NCBI GenBank assembly: GCA_964493385.1
Contig: CAZBNW010000002.1
Coordinates: 15,556-79,555, forward strand
Length of the DNA: 64,000 bases
Source of the DNA: Loki-b32 sp964493385
GTDB taxonomy: Archaea; Asgardarchaeota; Lokiarchaeia; Sigyniarchaeales; SOKP01
Direction of reading: 5' to 3'
Positions 1-9,478 of the stretch are shown piece after piece. Made by a program: the position numbers and the translations under genes. The notes below the pieces were generated by a model. That model saw only the letters and a list, made by a program, of their open reading frames with translations, ran no database searches and was not told the origin of the DNA. How positions within the stretch are numbered: the first letter of the stretch is position 1; every line of letters begins with the position of its first letter.

Positions 1-686
1 GTTTTTAATAGTTTTTCATCTCTAAGTAAGGTTTTAGTGTGAATTTCTTGCGTTGTATTTGCTAAAAATGAATTTCCTAATAGATATTCATAAAAATTAT
101 TGTATCTTTTATGATTTTCAATGTTAATTTGGAAATTTTTAAATTTTTTAATAATTCTCAAATCATTGAGGAGTTTAAGAAGATCTTTTACAAGAGTTTC
201 AATACAATAATGGCAACTTTGACAAATTGAATCAACGCTGTTTTTTTTAATTATAGTCGATGATCTCTTTATAATAGTATTATAAACTAAAATTGGATCA
301 TAGAACTCGTAATCTTTAATTTTATATAAAGAAGAAAAATCTGGGAAGATTTTACACTTGAATTCTTTAAATTTACATTTTTGATTCCTTATTTTCTCTA
401 TTTTATTGTTAATCTTTCTGATCTTTTTTAAAATTTTATAATATTCTAAAATTAATTTAAATTGATGATCACTTATCAAAATCTCGTTCCATAAAATGGA
501 GATATAATTAAATTTTCGATCTTTGTGATTAAATAAAGCGTTTAAAAAACAGAATTTACAATTTTTAGATTTAAAGAAACTTTTTTTCTTTTGTGGGCAG
601 TTATAACAATCTATGACTAAAATAACGTCTTTTTTTCCATCTAATTTTTCTTTTTCTTTAAAAAAAGTTAGATCTTTAAAAACCAT
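1..686 (-). CDS. Partial cysteine-rich hypothetical protein
   Basis: An open frame runs from an ATG (complement of 684-686) off the left edge of the window without a stop, giving at least 228 residues. The visible part is rich in Lys, Asn and Phe. It has cysteines in pairs: C-x2-C near residue 26, a C-x2-C about 15 residues later, and C-x2-C-x2-C near residue 170, which suggests one or two zinc knuckles. No family is recognised. It is divergent from the uL3 gene, with a 132-bp shared promoter region. Codon use matches the neighbours. The C-terminus, which might identify it, lies outside the window. Confidence 0.6.
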   Translation of the reverse strand, partial: MVFKDLTFFKEKEKLDGKKDVILVIDCYNCPQKKKSFFKSKNCKFCFLNALFNHKDRKFNYISILWNEILISDHQFKLILEYYKILKKIRKINNKIEKIRNQKCKFKEFKCKIFPDFSSLYKIKDYEFYDPILVYNTIIKRSSTIIKKNSVDSICQSCHYCIETLVKDLLKLLNDLRIIKKFKNFQINIENHKRYNNFYEYLLGNSFLANTTQEIHTKTLLRDEKLLK

Positions 687-771
687 TTAAACATTTTTTT
701 CAAAGAAAAATTTAAATAACCCCCTTTTGTCTCTAAGTGAATGTTAATAAATTAAGATTTAAATGAAAAAA

Positions 772-813
772 TTTATTTATTTTAAAAAATTCATATCTAA
801 AAGTTACTGTGAT
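772..813 (+). promoter_or_regulatory. Promoter and ribosome-binding site of the uL3 operon
   Basis: An A/T-only TATA-like stretch (TTTATTTATTTTAAAA) lies about 30-45 bp before the uL3 ATG. GTGAT at 809-813 sits 5 nt before the ATG and matches the archaeal anti-Shine-Dalgarno complement GGUGAUC. The TATA position is approximate because the whole region is AT-rich. Confidence 0.4.
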
Positions 814-818
814 AAATT

Positions 819-1838
819 ATGGGTCATCGTAAAAAACATGCGCCCAGACATGGGTCATTAGCATTTCTACCAAGAAAAAGAGCAACACTAATAAAGGCTC
901 GAATACGACATTGGTTAGACAGTTGGGATGAGATTAATTTTCTTGGTTACGGAGGATTTAAAGTAGGAATGACTCATATCACATACATAGAGGATCAAAG
1001 AAATAGTCCTTATTATGGAAAAGAATTAATGAAACCAGTGACAATTGTTGAAGTTCCACCATTAATTCTGATAGGGATTAGAGTTTATAATAAAGATGAG
1101 TATGGAAAGTACATTGTTGGAGAACTATATACTAATGAATTTAATAATTATTTATCTAGGAAAATAAATCTCCCAAATTTAGAAAAATATAATTCTAAAG
1201 AAATTAAGAAAGAAATTCTTAAGGAATTAAACAATACAAGTGAAATTAGAGGTATTTTTCAAACACAGCCATATAAAACATCGATACCCAGAAAAAAACC
1301 AGATATTATTGAAATAAAAGTTAATTCAACAAACCATCCTAAAGAAGAATTTAATTTCGCCTATAATAACTTAGGTAATGATATTAGAGTAAGAGAGGTT
1401 TTAACAGAGGGAGAATTAATAGATGTAATCGCTGTCACTAAAGGAAAAGGATACCAAGGTCCTGTTAAAAGATTTGGAGTCAAAATTCTTACTCGTAAAA
1501 ATAATAAAATACGGAGAGCTGTAGCTTGTATCGGCCCTTGGCATCCTGCGAGAGTACTTTATACAGTTCCACGTGCAGGCCAATTAGGATTTCATCAAAG
1601 AACTGAATATCATAAAAGGATCATGTTAATTGGTGAAAACGAGGAAGAAATCAATCCAAAAGGAGGATTTATTAGATACGGTAAAATCCAAGGAGATTTT
1701 ATCTTGATACTAGGGTCTATTCCAGGATCTAAGAAAAGGTTAATTAGACTAAGAAAGACAATTAGACCAATAAGATCATTTGATTTAAATACTCCAGAAA
1801 TTACATTCATAAGCAGAGAGAGCCAACAAAGAAAATAA
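819..1838 (+). CDS. rpl3: 50S ribosomal protein uL3
   Basis: Ribosomal protein uL3 of the large subunit, which binds 23S rRNA close to the peptidyl-transferase centre. The N-terminus (GHRKKHAPRHGSLAFLPRKRA) and the internal GYQGPVKRFGVK and RTEYHKRI blocks are typical of the archaeal/eukaryotic L3 family. The length of 339 aa fits archaeal L3. The ATG at 819 has a GTGAT ribosome-binding site 5 nt upstream. It is the first gene of an uL3-uL4-uL23 run on the same strand, with 23 bp to uL4. Identification is by direct family similarity and is secure. Confidence 0.97.
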   Translation: MGHRKKHAPRHGSLAFLPRKRATLIKARIRHWLDSWDEINFLGYGGFKVGMTHITYIEDQRNSPYYGKELMKPVTIVEVPPLILIGIRVYNKDEYGKYIVGELYTNEFNNYLSRKINLPNLEKYNSKEIKKEILKELNNTSEIRGIFQTQPYKTSIPRKKPDIIEIKVNSTNHPKEEFNFAYNNLGNDIRVREVLTEGELIDVIAVTKGKGYQGPVKRFGVKILTRKNNKIRRAVACIGPWHPARVLYTVPRAGQLGFHQRTEYHKRIMLIGENEEEINPKGGFIRYGKIQGDFILILGSIPGSKKRLIRLRKTIRPIRSFDLNTPEITFISRESQQRK

Positions 1839-1861
1839 TACTCAAAATTCTAGGTGATTTT

Positions 1862-2650
1862 ATGGAAAAAATCAATTTTTACAGTTTAGAGGGAGAGAAA
1901 AAAGGACTTATTGATAAACCAAAATTATTTAATCTAAAACCTAGATTAGACCTTATTCAAATGGCAAGTGCAATTTCTCAAAGCAAAATAAAACAAATCC
2001 AAGGAAGAGATTATAGAGCGGGATTAAGAAATACTGCTGAAAGTTGGGGAACGGGTCACGGAGTTTCTAGAGCTCCAAGGATAAAAGGTAGCGGGTTTAT
2101 TACAGCTAGGCAAGTCGGAAGAGTTCCTTTTGCCAAGGGAGGTCGCCGTGCACATCCAATAAAGACTGAAAAAAAGAGTAAAAAAAAAATAAACAAACGG
2201 ATAAATAAAATATCTGTAATTTCTGCAATTTCTGCTTCTGGAAATAAATTTTGGATTAAAAAAAGAGGATATAGTATTGAAAATATACCTGAAGTTCCTT
2301 TAGTTGTTGACGATAAAATCCAAACCATTAAAAAAACCGCACGAATCTATTCAATATTATGTAATTTAGGATTAGAAAAAGATTTAATCAAAATTAAGAG
2401 AAGTAGAAATATTAGAGCAGGAAAAGGTAAATCACGAGGTCGAAAGTATAAAAATAAAAAGGGTATTTTAATCGTAATTAAAGATGATTTTGGTATTGTT
2501 AAAGCTTCAAGAAATATTCCTGGAACAGATGTCATTAAGGTCGAAAATTTATCAATTAAGAATTTAGCCCCCGGAGGAACATCAGGTAGATTAATTCTTT
2601 GGACTCAATCTGCTTTCAATGAATTAAATAATTATGAGGTGTTAATTTAA
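1862..2650 (+). CDS. rpl4: 50S ribosomal protein uL4
   Basis: Ribosomal protein uL4, which lines the exit tunnel of the large subunit. The family signature is seen in the N-terminal half: QGRDYRAGLRNTAESWGTGHGVSRAPRIKGSG followed by a Gly/Arg-rich loop (VPFAKGGRRAHPIK). The archaeal C-terminal domain ends with NLAPGGTSGRLILWT. At 262 aa it has the usual archaeal length. It lies between uL3 and uL23 in the same orientation, and its stop directly abuts the ATG of uL23, so the three are very probably co-transcribed and translationally coupled. Confidence 0.97.
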   Translation: MEKINFYSLEGEKKGLIDKPKLFNLKPRLDLIQMASAISQSKIKQIQGRDYRAGLRNTAESWGTGHGVSRAPRIKGSGFITARQVGRVPFAKGGRRAHPIKTEKKSKKKINKRINKISVISAISASGNKFWIKKRGYSIENIPEVPLVVDDKIQTIKKTARIYSILCNLGLEKDLIKIKRSRNIRAGKGKSRGRKYKNKKGILIVIKDDFGIVKASRNIPGTDVIKVENLSIKNLAPGGTSGRLILWTQSAFNELNNYEVLI

Positions 2651-2914
2651 ATGGAGAACTTTTATAAAATTATTAAAAAACCTTTAATTACCGAAAAAAC
2701 ATTTGATTTGATTGAAAAAGAAAATAAGCTGGTATTTATGGTAAACAGAAAGGCAAATAAAAGTCAAATTAAGAGAGCTGTTGAAAGGATACATAATGTA
2801 AAGGTTATAAAAGTCAATACTATGATTACACCTCAAGGTGAGAAAAAAGCTTTCATCAAGTTGCATCCAGATTATTCCGCTCAAGATATTGCTATTGATT
2901 TAGGTATATTTTAG
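2651..2914 (+). CDS. rpl23: 50S ribosomal protein uL23
   Basis: Ribosomal protein uL23, the docking site for SRP and nascent-chain factors at the tunnel exit. The small protein (87 aa) begins with the typical PLITEKTFDLIEKENKLVF motif and contains NRKANKSQIKRAVERIHNVKV. It starts immediately after the uL4 stop. In most archaea uL2, uS19, uL22 and uS3 would follow. Here the gene is followed directly by a convergent unknown gene whose stop codon begins at the next base, so the ribosomal cluster ends at this point. Confidence 0.97.
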   Translation: MENFYKIIKKPLITEKTFDLIEKENKLVFMVNRKANKSQIKRAVERIHNVKVIKVNTMITPQGEKKAFIKLHPDYSAQDIAIDLGIF

Positions 2915-4033
2915 CTAATTCATTCTTTTAAATTCTTCATAATTAAACTTTTGAATTCCTACAGGATTAATAATTTTAATATTTTCTATTAATTTAATGG
3001 ACTCCATTTCTAATAGTTTTTCATATCCCAAATCATTTAATATTAAAATGTAAATGACATATTTGGGATAATATTTTTCAATAATTCTATGAATGTAATT
3101 AAGATCTAGATTTTGCAATATTAAAAATAAGAAATTTTGCTCAATAAAAAATAGGTTTTCATTTAATCTCAAATATTCAATTTGATTAGTTAATAGATTT
3201 TGTTCAAGTAACTCATTCATTTGTGCTAACTCTAATAGATAAGGGTGTTTAATATTATAAAAAAGGTCATAAAAATCATTTAATAAAAAAAAGGTATCTA
3301 TTATTCCTAATCTCCAAAGCAAGTTAAAAATTGCCTTAATTTTAAGATCTTGCTTTTTTATTAAATTACAATGGAAAAAATTGTTAATGGTTTTATCTAT
3401 ATTAGAAATATTCTCATTAATTTCACAAATCTCTACAAGGTAAGATGTTAATTCAATATTATCATTATAATCTATTCGAAAATGAAATATTAAATGCCCT
3501 TTTTTGCCTAGATTCTTAATTAGATTTGAAAAGTTAGATATAAATACCCCTTTTTTTTTAATTAAATCTAAATCAATACTGTAAAAATTAAAAATTTTAG
3601 ATTCTTTCTCAGAAGAGATCAAAATTGATTCAGATGATTTAGTAATAGATGTATTTGAATTTATTTTTTCGAAAATAATAGTTAAAAATCTTTCCTCTAA
3701 GAATTTTTCTTTTAGGAATTTAAAAGGAATATGAGTTTCAATCATTTTTTGTTGAACTATATTAAAAGCTTTAATTATTCCTTCTTTTGTGTCATCTTCA
3801 AAATTCAACAATAATAATTTTTTGCTTTTTTCATAAATATCTATTTGTATAGAATAATATTGAATTATCCTCTTCCTTAAAAAATCATTAAAGATGGATT
3901 CAATCGAATTAAGATTTAAATCCTCTAGCATTGCGAATGCGATTATTTTATCATTTTTACTTAAACTCTTATAGTAAATTAAGTGATTTTCAATTAGATA
4001 TGAAAAAAGTTTATACTTACCCTTTTTAACCAT
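2915..4033 (-). CDS. Hypothetical protein, Asgard-type unknown
   Basis: A 372-residue protein very rich in Ile, Leu, Asn and Lys. It has no signal peptide, and no membrane segment or motif that I can tie to a family. The pattern of short amphipathic stretches suggests a soluble alpha/beta protein with a mainly helical C-terminal half (about residues 230-370). The ATG at the complement of 4031-4033 is the natural start. The gene converges on uL23 with no gap between the stop codons, and its upstream side faces the scaffold gap. Function unknown. Confidence 0.6.
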   Translation of the reverse strand: MVKKGKYKLFSYLIENHLIYYKSLSKNDKIIAFAMLEDLNLNSIESIFNDFLRKRIIQYYSIQIDIYEKSKKLLLLNFEDDTKEGIIKAFNIVQQKMIETHIPFKFLKEKFLEERFLTIIFEKINSNTSITKSSESILISSEKESKIFNFYSIDLDLIKKKGVFISNFSNLIKNLGKKGHLIFHFRIDYNDNIELTSYLVEICEINENISNIDKTINNFFHCNLIKKQDLKIKAIFNLLWRLGIIDTFFLLNDFYDLFYNIKHPYLLELAQMNELLEQNLLTNQIEYLRLNENLFFIEQNFLFLILQNLDLNYIHRIIEKYYPKYVIYILILNDLGYEKLLEMESIKLIENIKIINPVGIQKFNYEEFKRMN

Positions 4034-4082
4034 TTCATTAATATTTTTAATAAGATTTATAAAAACATAAATTTTTTATTAA

Positions 4083-4292
4083 GCATCAAAAGTAGCAAAA
4101 ATCTTAAAGATTCGACTTTTTGAGTAATGGTTCAAATNNNNNNNNNNNNNNNNNNNNNNNNNNNNNNNNNNNNNNNNNNNNNNNNNNNNNNNNNNNNNNN
4201 NNNNNNNNNNNNNNNNNNNNNNNNNNNNNNNNNNNNNGCATCAAAAGTAGCAAAAATCTTAAAGATTCGACTTTTTGAGTAATGGTTCAAAT
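4083..4292. other. 100-N scaffold gap flanked by identical 55-mers
   Basis: Positions 4138-4237 are exactly 100 Ns. The 55 bases before the gap (4083-4137) are identical to the 55 bases after it (4238-4292). This is the pattern left when two contigs ending in the same 55-mer of a de Bruijn graph are joined with a default gap. The true sequence is therefore probably continuous, with a single copy of the 55-mer and no missing bases, or the join is wrong. Apart from the gap, no gene can be supported between 4034 and about 4422. Frames that run through the Ns are artefacts. Confidence 0.9.
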
Positions 4293-4422
4293 CTATCGTA
4301 GTAGAACTTTCTAATTCTAAAAACAAAACTTAAAACAACACCTATTTTATAATAAATTAAATTAAATTCTAAATTTGGTATAGAATTGTTAAAATCTATT
4401 AAGGATTTATTAATTAGTTTAA

Positions 4423-5113
4423 AAACCAGATATAATAATTCAAGCACCATCCAGAATAAATTTATTCAATCCTTTAGATGCTGTAGAGGGCGACTTCTGG
4501 ATGCCCTCAGTAGCCATTAATGATGTAGACAATCCTCTATCTGCATTTTTTTACATTAAAAATATTGATCAAGAAAGTCGATTAAAAGTATATACTATGA
4601 AAAATTTGTTATTCAGGAGTACTCCACGAAAGTGGGGATATTCATGGAAAGTTAAGGAGAATATATTTTCAAAAGAATCCAACAATTTTGAATGGTTACA
4701 TTGAATTAGCCAAAATTGCTTGGAAGTCAAGATTTGCATTGATACGCCGTGATTGGAGGCAACTAGGAAAATACTTTAAAGAAAATACGAGAATAATGAA
4801 TAAAATAATGAAAGAAGCGGGTTTTAAATATGGAATTGGATTAGCTAATAATATTTTAATTAAGATTATAGAGGAATATGCTGACGTATACGCTGCTAAA
4901 TTAACTGGTGCTGGTGGTGGAGGATCTATTTTTGCGTTAGTTAATCCAAATAAAATAGATGACATTTTAAATTATTGGAAAAGTAAATTGTATGAGCTTA
5001 TTAAAAATAGAGTGCTTTTTTTTTCAAGATTTCCGTCATTTCCTTTTGAAATGACAAAAGAACTTAAAAAGCGTCAATTTTTTCGAATAATGATAGATAA
5101 TAAGGGGGAGTGA
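4423..5113 (+). pseudogene. Broken GHMP-family kinase
   Basis: Remnant of a GHMP-superfamily sugar or small-molecule kinase in two frames. The first frame (to 4704) carries the N-terminal motif APSRINLFNPLDAVEGDFW. The second frame, open from about 4595 to 5113, carries YSGVLHESGDIHGKL, an ELAKIAWKSRFALIRRDW helix and the C-terminal GHMP motif LTGAGGGGSIFALV. The central ATP-binding motif (PxxxGLGSSxA in the family) is missing. The N-terminal frame has no ATG/GTG/TTG before the conserved part: the codons after the upstream stop read AAA CCA GAT ATA ATA ATT. An internal deletion plus frameshift, or a mis-join linked to the nearby scaffold gap, explains this. Confidence 0.7.
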
Positions 5114-5166
5114 AAAAGTTATAATCAATTGGACATTATATAAGTAAAAACAATTGGAGATTTAAC

Positions 5167-5334
5167 TTGAGTAAATTCGAACGGTATAAACAAAAAGCTG
5201 AAGTTTATATATATCCACACAAACATTGCAAAAAGTGTGGAGAAATGATTTCTGAAGCTTATTCTTATTGTGCCGAATGCTATAAAAACTTAAAAGAAAA
5301 GAAAAAAAGAAAATGGTTCAAAAGGAAAAAGTAA
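5167..5334 (+). CDS. Mini zinc-ribbon protein (DUF2116-like)
   Basis: A 55-residue protein with a compact zinc ribbon, CKKCGEMISEAYSYCAEC, followed by a very basic tail rich in Lys and Arg. The pattern C-x2-C-G-x9-C-x2-C is typical of the short archaeal Zn-ribbon proteins grouped as DUF2116. The start is TTG at 5167, supported by a GGAGA ribosome-binding site about 6 nt upstream. It follows the broken GHMP gene on the same strand. A role in nucleic-acid binding is plausible from the basic tail but is only inferred. Confidence 0.7.
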   Translation: MSKFERYKQKAEVYIYPHKHCKKCGEMISEAYSYCAECYKNLKEKKKRKWFKRKK

Positions 5335-5381
5335 AAAGCTAATTCATAAGATTTTTCCTTTTATTTGGTTTATTCAAAAAA

Positions 5382-7088
5382 TTAAATATTAAATCTTTCT
5401 AATAGCCAACTTTTATCTAAAAGGGATAAAAATGGTCCTAATCGTGGACCACTTTTTTTACCTAAAATAATTTGATAGATTGCTTCAAATAATTTTCTTG
5501 GAGGAAGATTTAAATCATTTTTTGCTATAGAAAAAATTTTATTTTGAATAAAATCTGCATCTAATCCATCATTTTCATTTAAAAATTCCCTTAATAGATG
5601 TATCCCCTTGATTTGTTTTTTATCTAATTTCTTTATCACATTCCTAGTTATTTTATTTGGAATTGTGAAAATCTCCACTTTTCTTAGGATCTCTTTTTTA
5701 ACTTTAGGATCTTTTTCGCTTTCTAATATTTTTTTTATTCCTCCAATCCAATTATTTGTTTTGGTTAAGGTTGCCTCAAATTCTTCTACACTAATTACAT
5801 TATCAAAGTTGTGTTTTTCCATGTAGGATTTTGCCTTTTTATAGAGTGTATCTAAGTCTAAAATATTTTGAATTTGTGCGAAAAAAGTTAAAAGCTTCAA
5901 GGGTAGTTTTTTTGATTTTGTTTTAGGGACATCATTTATTTGTGTTAATGGAAAAATGTATTTAAAAAATCTATTTTCTTCAGAATCTTTTGATATTTCT
6001 AAATCATAATAAGAATTTTCCATTTTTTCATAATATTCATAATATTGAGGAAGTTCTTCAATCCTAAAAGCTATATGTTTTAATGGAATTGTTCTTAAAA
6101 GAATTGTCCTATAAATCTTTGGATCAGCCATTTCTAGATACTTTTTTGGTGTAAAGACAATACCTTTAGATGTTTTCATATCATAATTTCCAAGTCTTAA
6201 CCATTCATAGGGAACTTTTACAGGGCCTTCATATCCATATATTTTTTTACATAATTCTAAGCCAGTATCATATGCTCCTCCCTTTACACTATGATCCTTG
6301 CCTGCAGGTTCACACGTCGTTTTGTAGATCGCCCATTTTGCGGGCCAATCTATTCGCCAATTTAATTTTAACCTCCCACTCCATATCGATATTTTTCCAG
6401 AGTGTCCACATGCGTTACATATATATGCCACTTTTTCTTCGTCATTAAAATATTCTTTTGCTCTATTTGGTTTAATAGAACCATCCTCATTTACATGCTG
6501 AATTGAATTGCATTCCTCACAAATAACCATGACTGGTAACCAGTTTTTTTGCATTTCTATAAATTTTGGCTTTAATTCTTCTTTTAGAGTAGGCAATATA
6601 TATTTTTTCAAGATTTTCTTAATTCTTTCAGTATTTTCCAGAGCAATTTGTATTTTTTCTTGCATCCTTTTAGTTTTGTATAACTCATGCGACCAAATTA
6701 TAGTAATTTCTATTCCAAAATCGGGAAATGATTCCATTAATTCATTACCAAAATGATGTGCATAGTTTTCGCATTTACAATCTTCGTAAGGGCATGGAAT
6801 CATAGCAAATGGTTTTCCAAGATGTTTTTTCTGAAATTCTTCAGGCACATATGCTGGAAATCGTTTAGCTGCATCTAGACTATCAAAAAATAATAAATTA
6901 TTAACTACATCACCATTTTTTTCAAAAATCCTTCTTAATGCGTCACAAATTATTATTTCTCGTAATATTCCTAAATGGATATGACCCGATGGAGTTTTAC
7001 CTGTAGAAAGAGTAATTTCATTAACTTTGCGTGAGTAAATTTCTTCAACAATTTCTTCTACCCAATGAACTGGAAAATCTTCACTCAA
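5382..7088 (-). CDS. lysS: Lysyl-tRNA synthetase, class I
   Basis: Charges tRNA-Lys with lysine, using the class I enzyme found in most archaea. The N-terminal Rossmann domain has the HIGH-type motif within PSGHIHLGI (about residues 33-41). The KMSKS-equivalent is MKTSK near residue 303. Two zinc-type cysteine pairs are visible, CEECN and CNACG, near residues 190-227, as well as an earlier C-x4-C pair. The C-terminal half is the alpha-helix cage domain. Length 568 aa is close to the family norm of about 520-570. It is divergent from ABCE1, with a 230-bp AT-rich region between them. Confidence 0.95.
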   Translation of the reverse strand: MSEDFPVHWVEEIVEEIYSRKVNEITLSTGKTPSGHIHLGILREIIICDALRRIFEKNGDVVNNLLFFDSLDAAKRFPAYVPEEFQKKHLGKPFAMIPCPYEDCKCENYAHHFGNELMESFPDFGIEITIIWSHELYKTKRMQEKIQIALENTERIKKILKKYILPTLKEELKPKFIEMQKNWLPVMVICEECNSIQHVNEDGSIKPNRAKEYFNDEEKVAYICNACGHSGKISIWSGRLKLNWRIDWPAKWAIYKTTCEPAGKDHSVKGGAYDTGLELCKKIYGYEGPVKVPYEWLRLGNYDMKTSKGIVFTPKKYLEMADPKIYRTILLRTIPLKHIAFRIEELPQYYEYYEKMENSYYDLEISKDSEENRFFKYIFPLTQINDVPKTKSKKLPLKLLTFFAQIQNILDLDTLYKKAKSYMEKHNFDNVISVEEFEATLTKTNNWIGGIKKILESEKDPKVKKEILRKVEIFTIPNKITRNVIKKLDKKQIKGIHLLREFLNENDGLDADFIQNKIFSIAKNDLNLPPRKLFEAIYQIILGKKSGPRLGPFLSLLDKSWLLERFNI

Positions 7089-7318
7089 ATTTTCTTCACT
7101 ATACAGCTTTTTCTTTATTGGTGTAATGAATCTTTCCTTTTTAATCTATTTCGGTATAGATAAAGTAGACTATTTTAATTATAAAGACAAAAAGATAATT
7201 CTTTGTTATTTAAAATATTTATTTATTCAAAATACATAATCGAAAGTTATATTTTAGCAACAGCAAATAGCAAATTATAAATGATCATTTTTGCTTTTAA
7301 ATGTTAGTGAGTTAAATA

Positions 7319-9151
7319 ATGAGGATTGCTGTTTTAAATAAGGATTTTTGTAAACCAGACAAATGTAGTCCTTTTGGAAAAAAACCTTGTATAAAATATT
7401 GCCCCAGAGTGAGAACAGGAGACAAAACAATAGTTTTAAGCCCAGATGAGAAGTATGTAATCATTACTGAAAGTTTATGCTCAGGAGAAGGTATATGCAT
7501 TAAAAAGTGTCCTTTTAATGCAATTAGTATTGTAAATTTACCTGATCCGTTGGAGAATCAAATATCATATCGATATGGGCAAGATCAGTTTTCATTATTT
7601 CGAATGGCAATCCCTAAAAAAGGAAAAGTTCTTGGATTAATCGGACAAAATGGAATTGGAAAAAGTACATTACTAAAATTGCTATCAAACGAGCTAAAAA
7701 TAAATCTAGGAAAATTTGGAGATGAAGCTCCTGAATGGAAAGAAATAATTGAACATTTTAAAGGGTCAGAACTACATCAATATTTTATTGAAATTAGAGA
7801 TAGTAAGATTAAGATTGTTCATAAACCTCAAAATATTACAGTAATCCCAAAATTCGTATCAGGAAGGGTATTTGATCTATTGAAAAAAAATGATATAGGA
7901 GAACAATTAGATCAAATCTGTGCGAAATTAAATCTTATTGAAATCTTAGAAAGAGAAATATCAGTATTATCTGGAGGTGAATTGCAAAGAGTAGCCATTG
8001 CAGCAGCTTATCTCAAAGATGGAGATATATATTTATTTGATGAACCAAGTTCATATTTGGATGTAAGTGAAAGAATTAATATGGCAAAATTAATTCGTAG
8101 TTTATCTGAAAAAGGTAAAACAATTATAGTTGTTGAACATGATTTAGCAATTTTAGATTATTTGAGCGATTATGTTTCAATTTTATATGGACAACCTAGC
8201 GTTTATGGAATAGTTTCACATCCGCAGGGTGTTAGAGTTGGTATTAACATTTATTTAAATGGATATATAAAAGATGAAAATGTGAGATTCAGAGAGGAAC
8301 CTATTACATTTCATGAACGGCCACCCCAAGAATCACTATTCGATACTGGAGATGTCGTTTTTTCTTATGATGATATTGAAATTTCTTTAGGGAACTTCCA
8401 TTTGACTGCTTCTGGGAGTGAAATTCATGCGGGTGAGCTTATTGGGATTCTAGGGGCAAATGGAATTGGCAAAACTACATTTATTAATTCGCTTGCTAAT
8501 AAAATCCATACTGATAATGAAGAATATAGTGAAAAAACTGAGGAGAATAATGTAGGAAATATTCAAAAATTAAAAGTTATTGTGAAGCCACAATATATTA
8601 AAATTGAAGAGGAAGGGTTAGTATCTAAGCTCATTACACAGATTAAGTTAGCTCCCCATTTGAGTCAATCTTATAAAAAGAGATTGATTAATAATTTAAA
8701 TCTAGAAAATATAAAAGAGAGGAATTTTTCAGAATTAAGTGGTGGGGAATTACAACGCGTTGCAATTGCTAAGTGTCTTTCAACTGAAGCAGATATTTAT
8801 TTATTAGATGAGCCTTCAGCATTTTTAGATGTTGAAATGAGATTGCAGGTTGCTCAATTACTAAGAAAATCTATCGAGGAGTTAAAAAAATCGGGTTTTG
8901 TTGTAGAACATGATATTATAACGCAAGATTTTATAGCTGATTCAATATTAGTATTTGATGGTACTCCTGGATTAGAAGGTAATGCTTTACCACCTCAAAA
9001 TTTAAGGGATGGGTTTAATACATTTCTTAAAATGATGGGAATTACATTTAGGAGAGATTCTATTACCAAAAGACCTCGCGTAAACAAACTAGGAAGTAAT
9101 AAGGATATATATCAGAAGCGGATTAATGAATATTACTATATCCCAAAATAA
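7319..9151 (+). CDS. rli1: Ribosome recycling ATPase ABCE1/Rli1
   Basis: Twin-cassette ABC ATPase that splits post-termination ribosomes and carries two [4Fe-4S] clusters. The N-terminal iron-sulfur domain shows C-x4-C...C-x3-CP and then C-x5-C-x3-CP (residues 11-65). The first nucleotide-binding domain has Walker A GQNGIGKST, signature LSGGELQ and Walker B YLFDEPSSYLD. The second has GANGIGKTT, LSGGELQ and YLLDEPSAFLD. The order Fe-S, NBD1, hinge, NBD2, hinge and the 610-aa length match the family. It is a single gene, and the ATG at 7319 is preceded by GTGAG, a possible ribosome-binding site. Confidence 0.97.
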   Translation: MRIAVLNKDFCKPDKCSPFGKKPCIKYCPRVRTGDKTIVLSPDEKYVIITESLCSGEGICIKKCPFNAISIVNLPDPLENQISYRYGQDQFSLFRMAIPKKGKVLGLIGQNGIGKSTLLKLLSNELKINLGKFGDEAPEWKEIIEHFKGSELHQYFIEIRDSKIKIVHKPQNITVIPKFVSGRVFDLLKKNDIGEQLDQICAKLNLIEILEREISVLSGGELQRVAIAAAYLKDGDIYLFDEPSSYLDVSERINMAKLIRSLSEKGKTIIVVEHDLAILDYLSDYVSILYGQPSVYGIVSHPQGVRVGINIYLNGYIKDENVRFREEPITFHERPPQESLFDTGDVVFSYDDIEISLGNFHLTASGSEIHAGELIGILGANGIGKTTFINSLANKIHTDNEEYSEKTEENNVGNIQKLKVIVKPQYIKIEEEGLVSKLITQIKLAPHLSQSYKKRLINNLNLENIKERNFSELSGGELQRVAIAKCLSTEADIYLLDEPSAFLDVEMRLQVAQLLRKSIEELKKSGFVVEHDIITQDFIADSILVFDGTPGLEGNALPPQNLRDGFNTFLKMMGITFRRDSITKRPRVNKLGSNKDIYQKRINEYYYIPK

Positions 9152-9478
9152 GAAACCTGGGTTTGAATCATTATCTAATTCATTTTTAATAATTAAACAT
9201 TTCTTTATACTCCATTATTTCGATTGGAGAAATTCTTATTAAGCAAATAGAGATTTAATTTGAAAATCTTTGTTATTCTTTTCTTAATAAGATTATTTAA
9301 ATATTTTTAAAGTATAATTAACTGGGCTCTATTCAAAAATTTATATATATAATTTTTTTTCACTATTCTAAAATAAAATTTGCAGTGGAAATATAATAGT
9401 ATATATTGATAATATTATCTTATTAACATACTCCTTTGAATTATGTAAAAAAAATATGAAATAAAGAAATTAATATTT
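9152..9478. other. AT-rich intergenic region, no gene seen
   Basis: The 327 bp between ABCE1 and the convergent winged-helix gene contain no credible ORF, tRNA or C/D-box motif on either strand. The only structure noticed is a short inverted repeat, AAACC-TG-GGTTT, just after the ABCE1 stop. T-rich runs near 9345-9360 could end transcripts from either side. Confidence 0.6.

Noticed and set aside
4281..4292. GGTTCAAAT reminiscent of a tRNA T-loop
   Set aside because: No flanking T-stem, anticodon stem or acceptor stem can be formed.
4132..4450. Minus-strand ORFs running through or beside the N gap
   Set aside because: They consist partly of Ns and of the duplicated 55-mer, and share no features with real genes.
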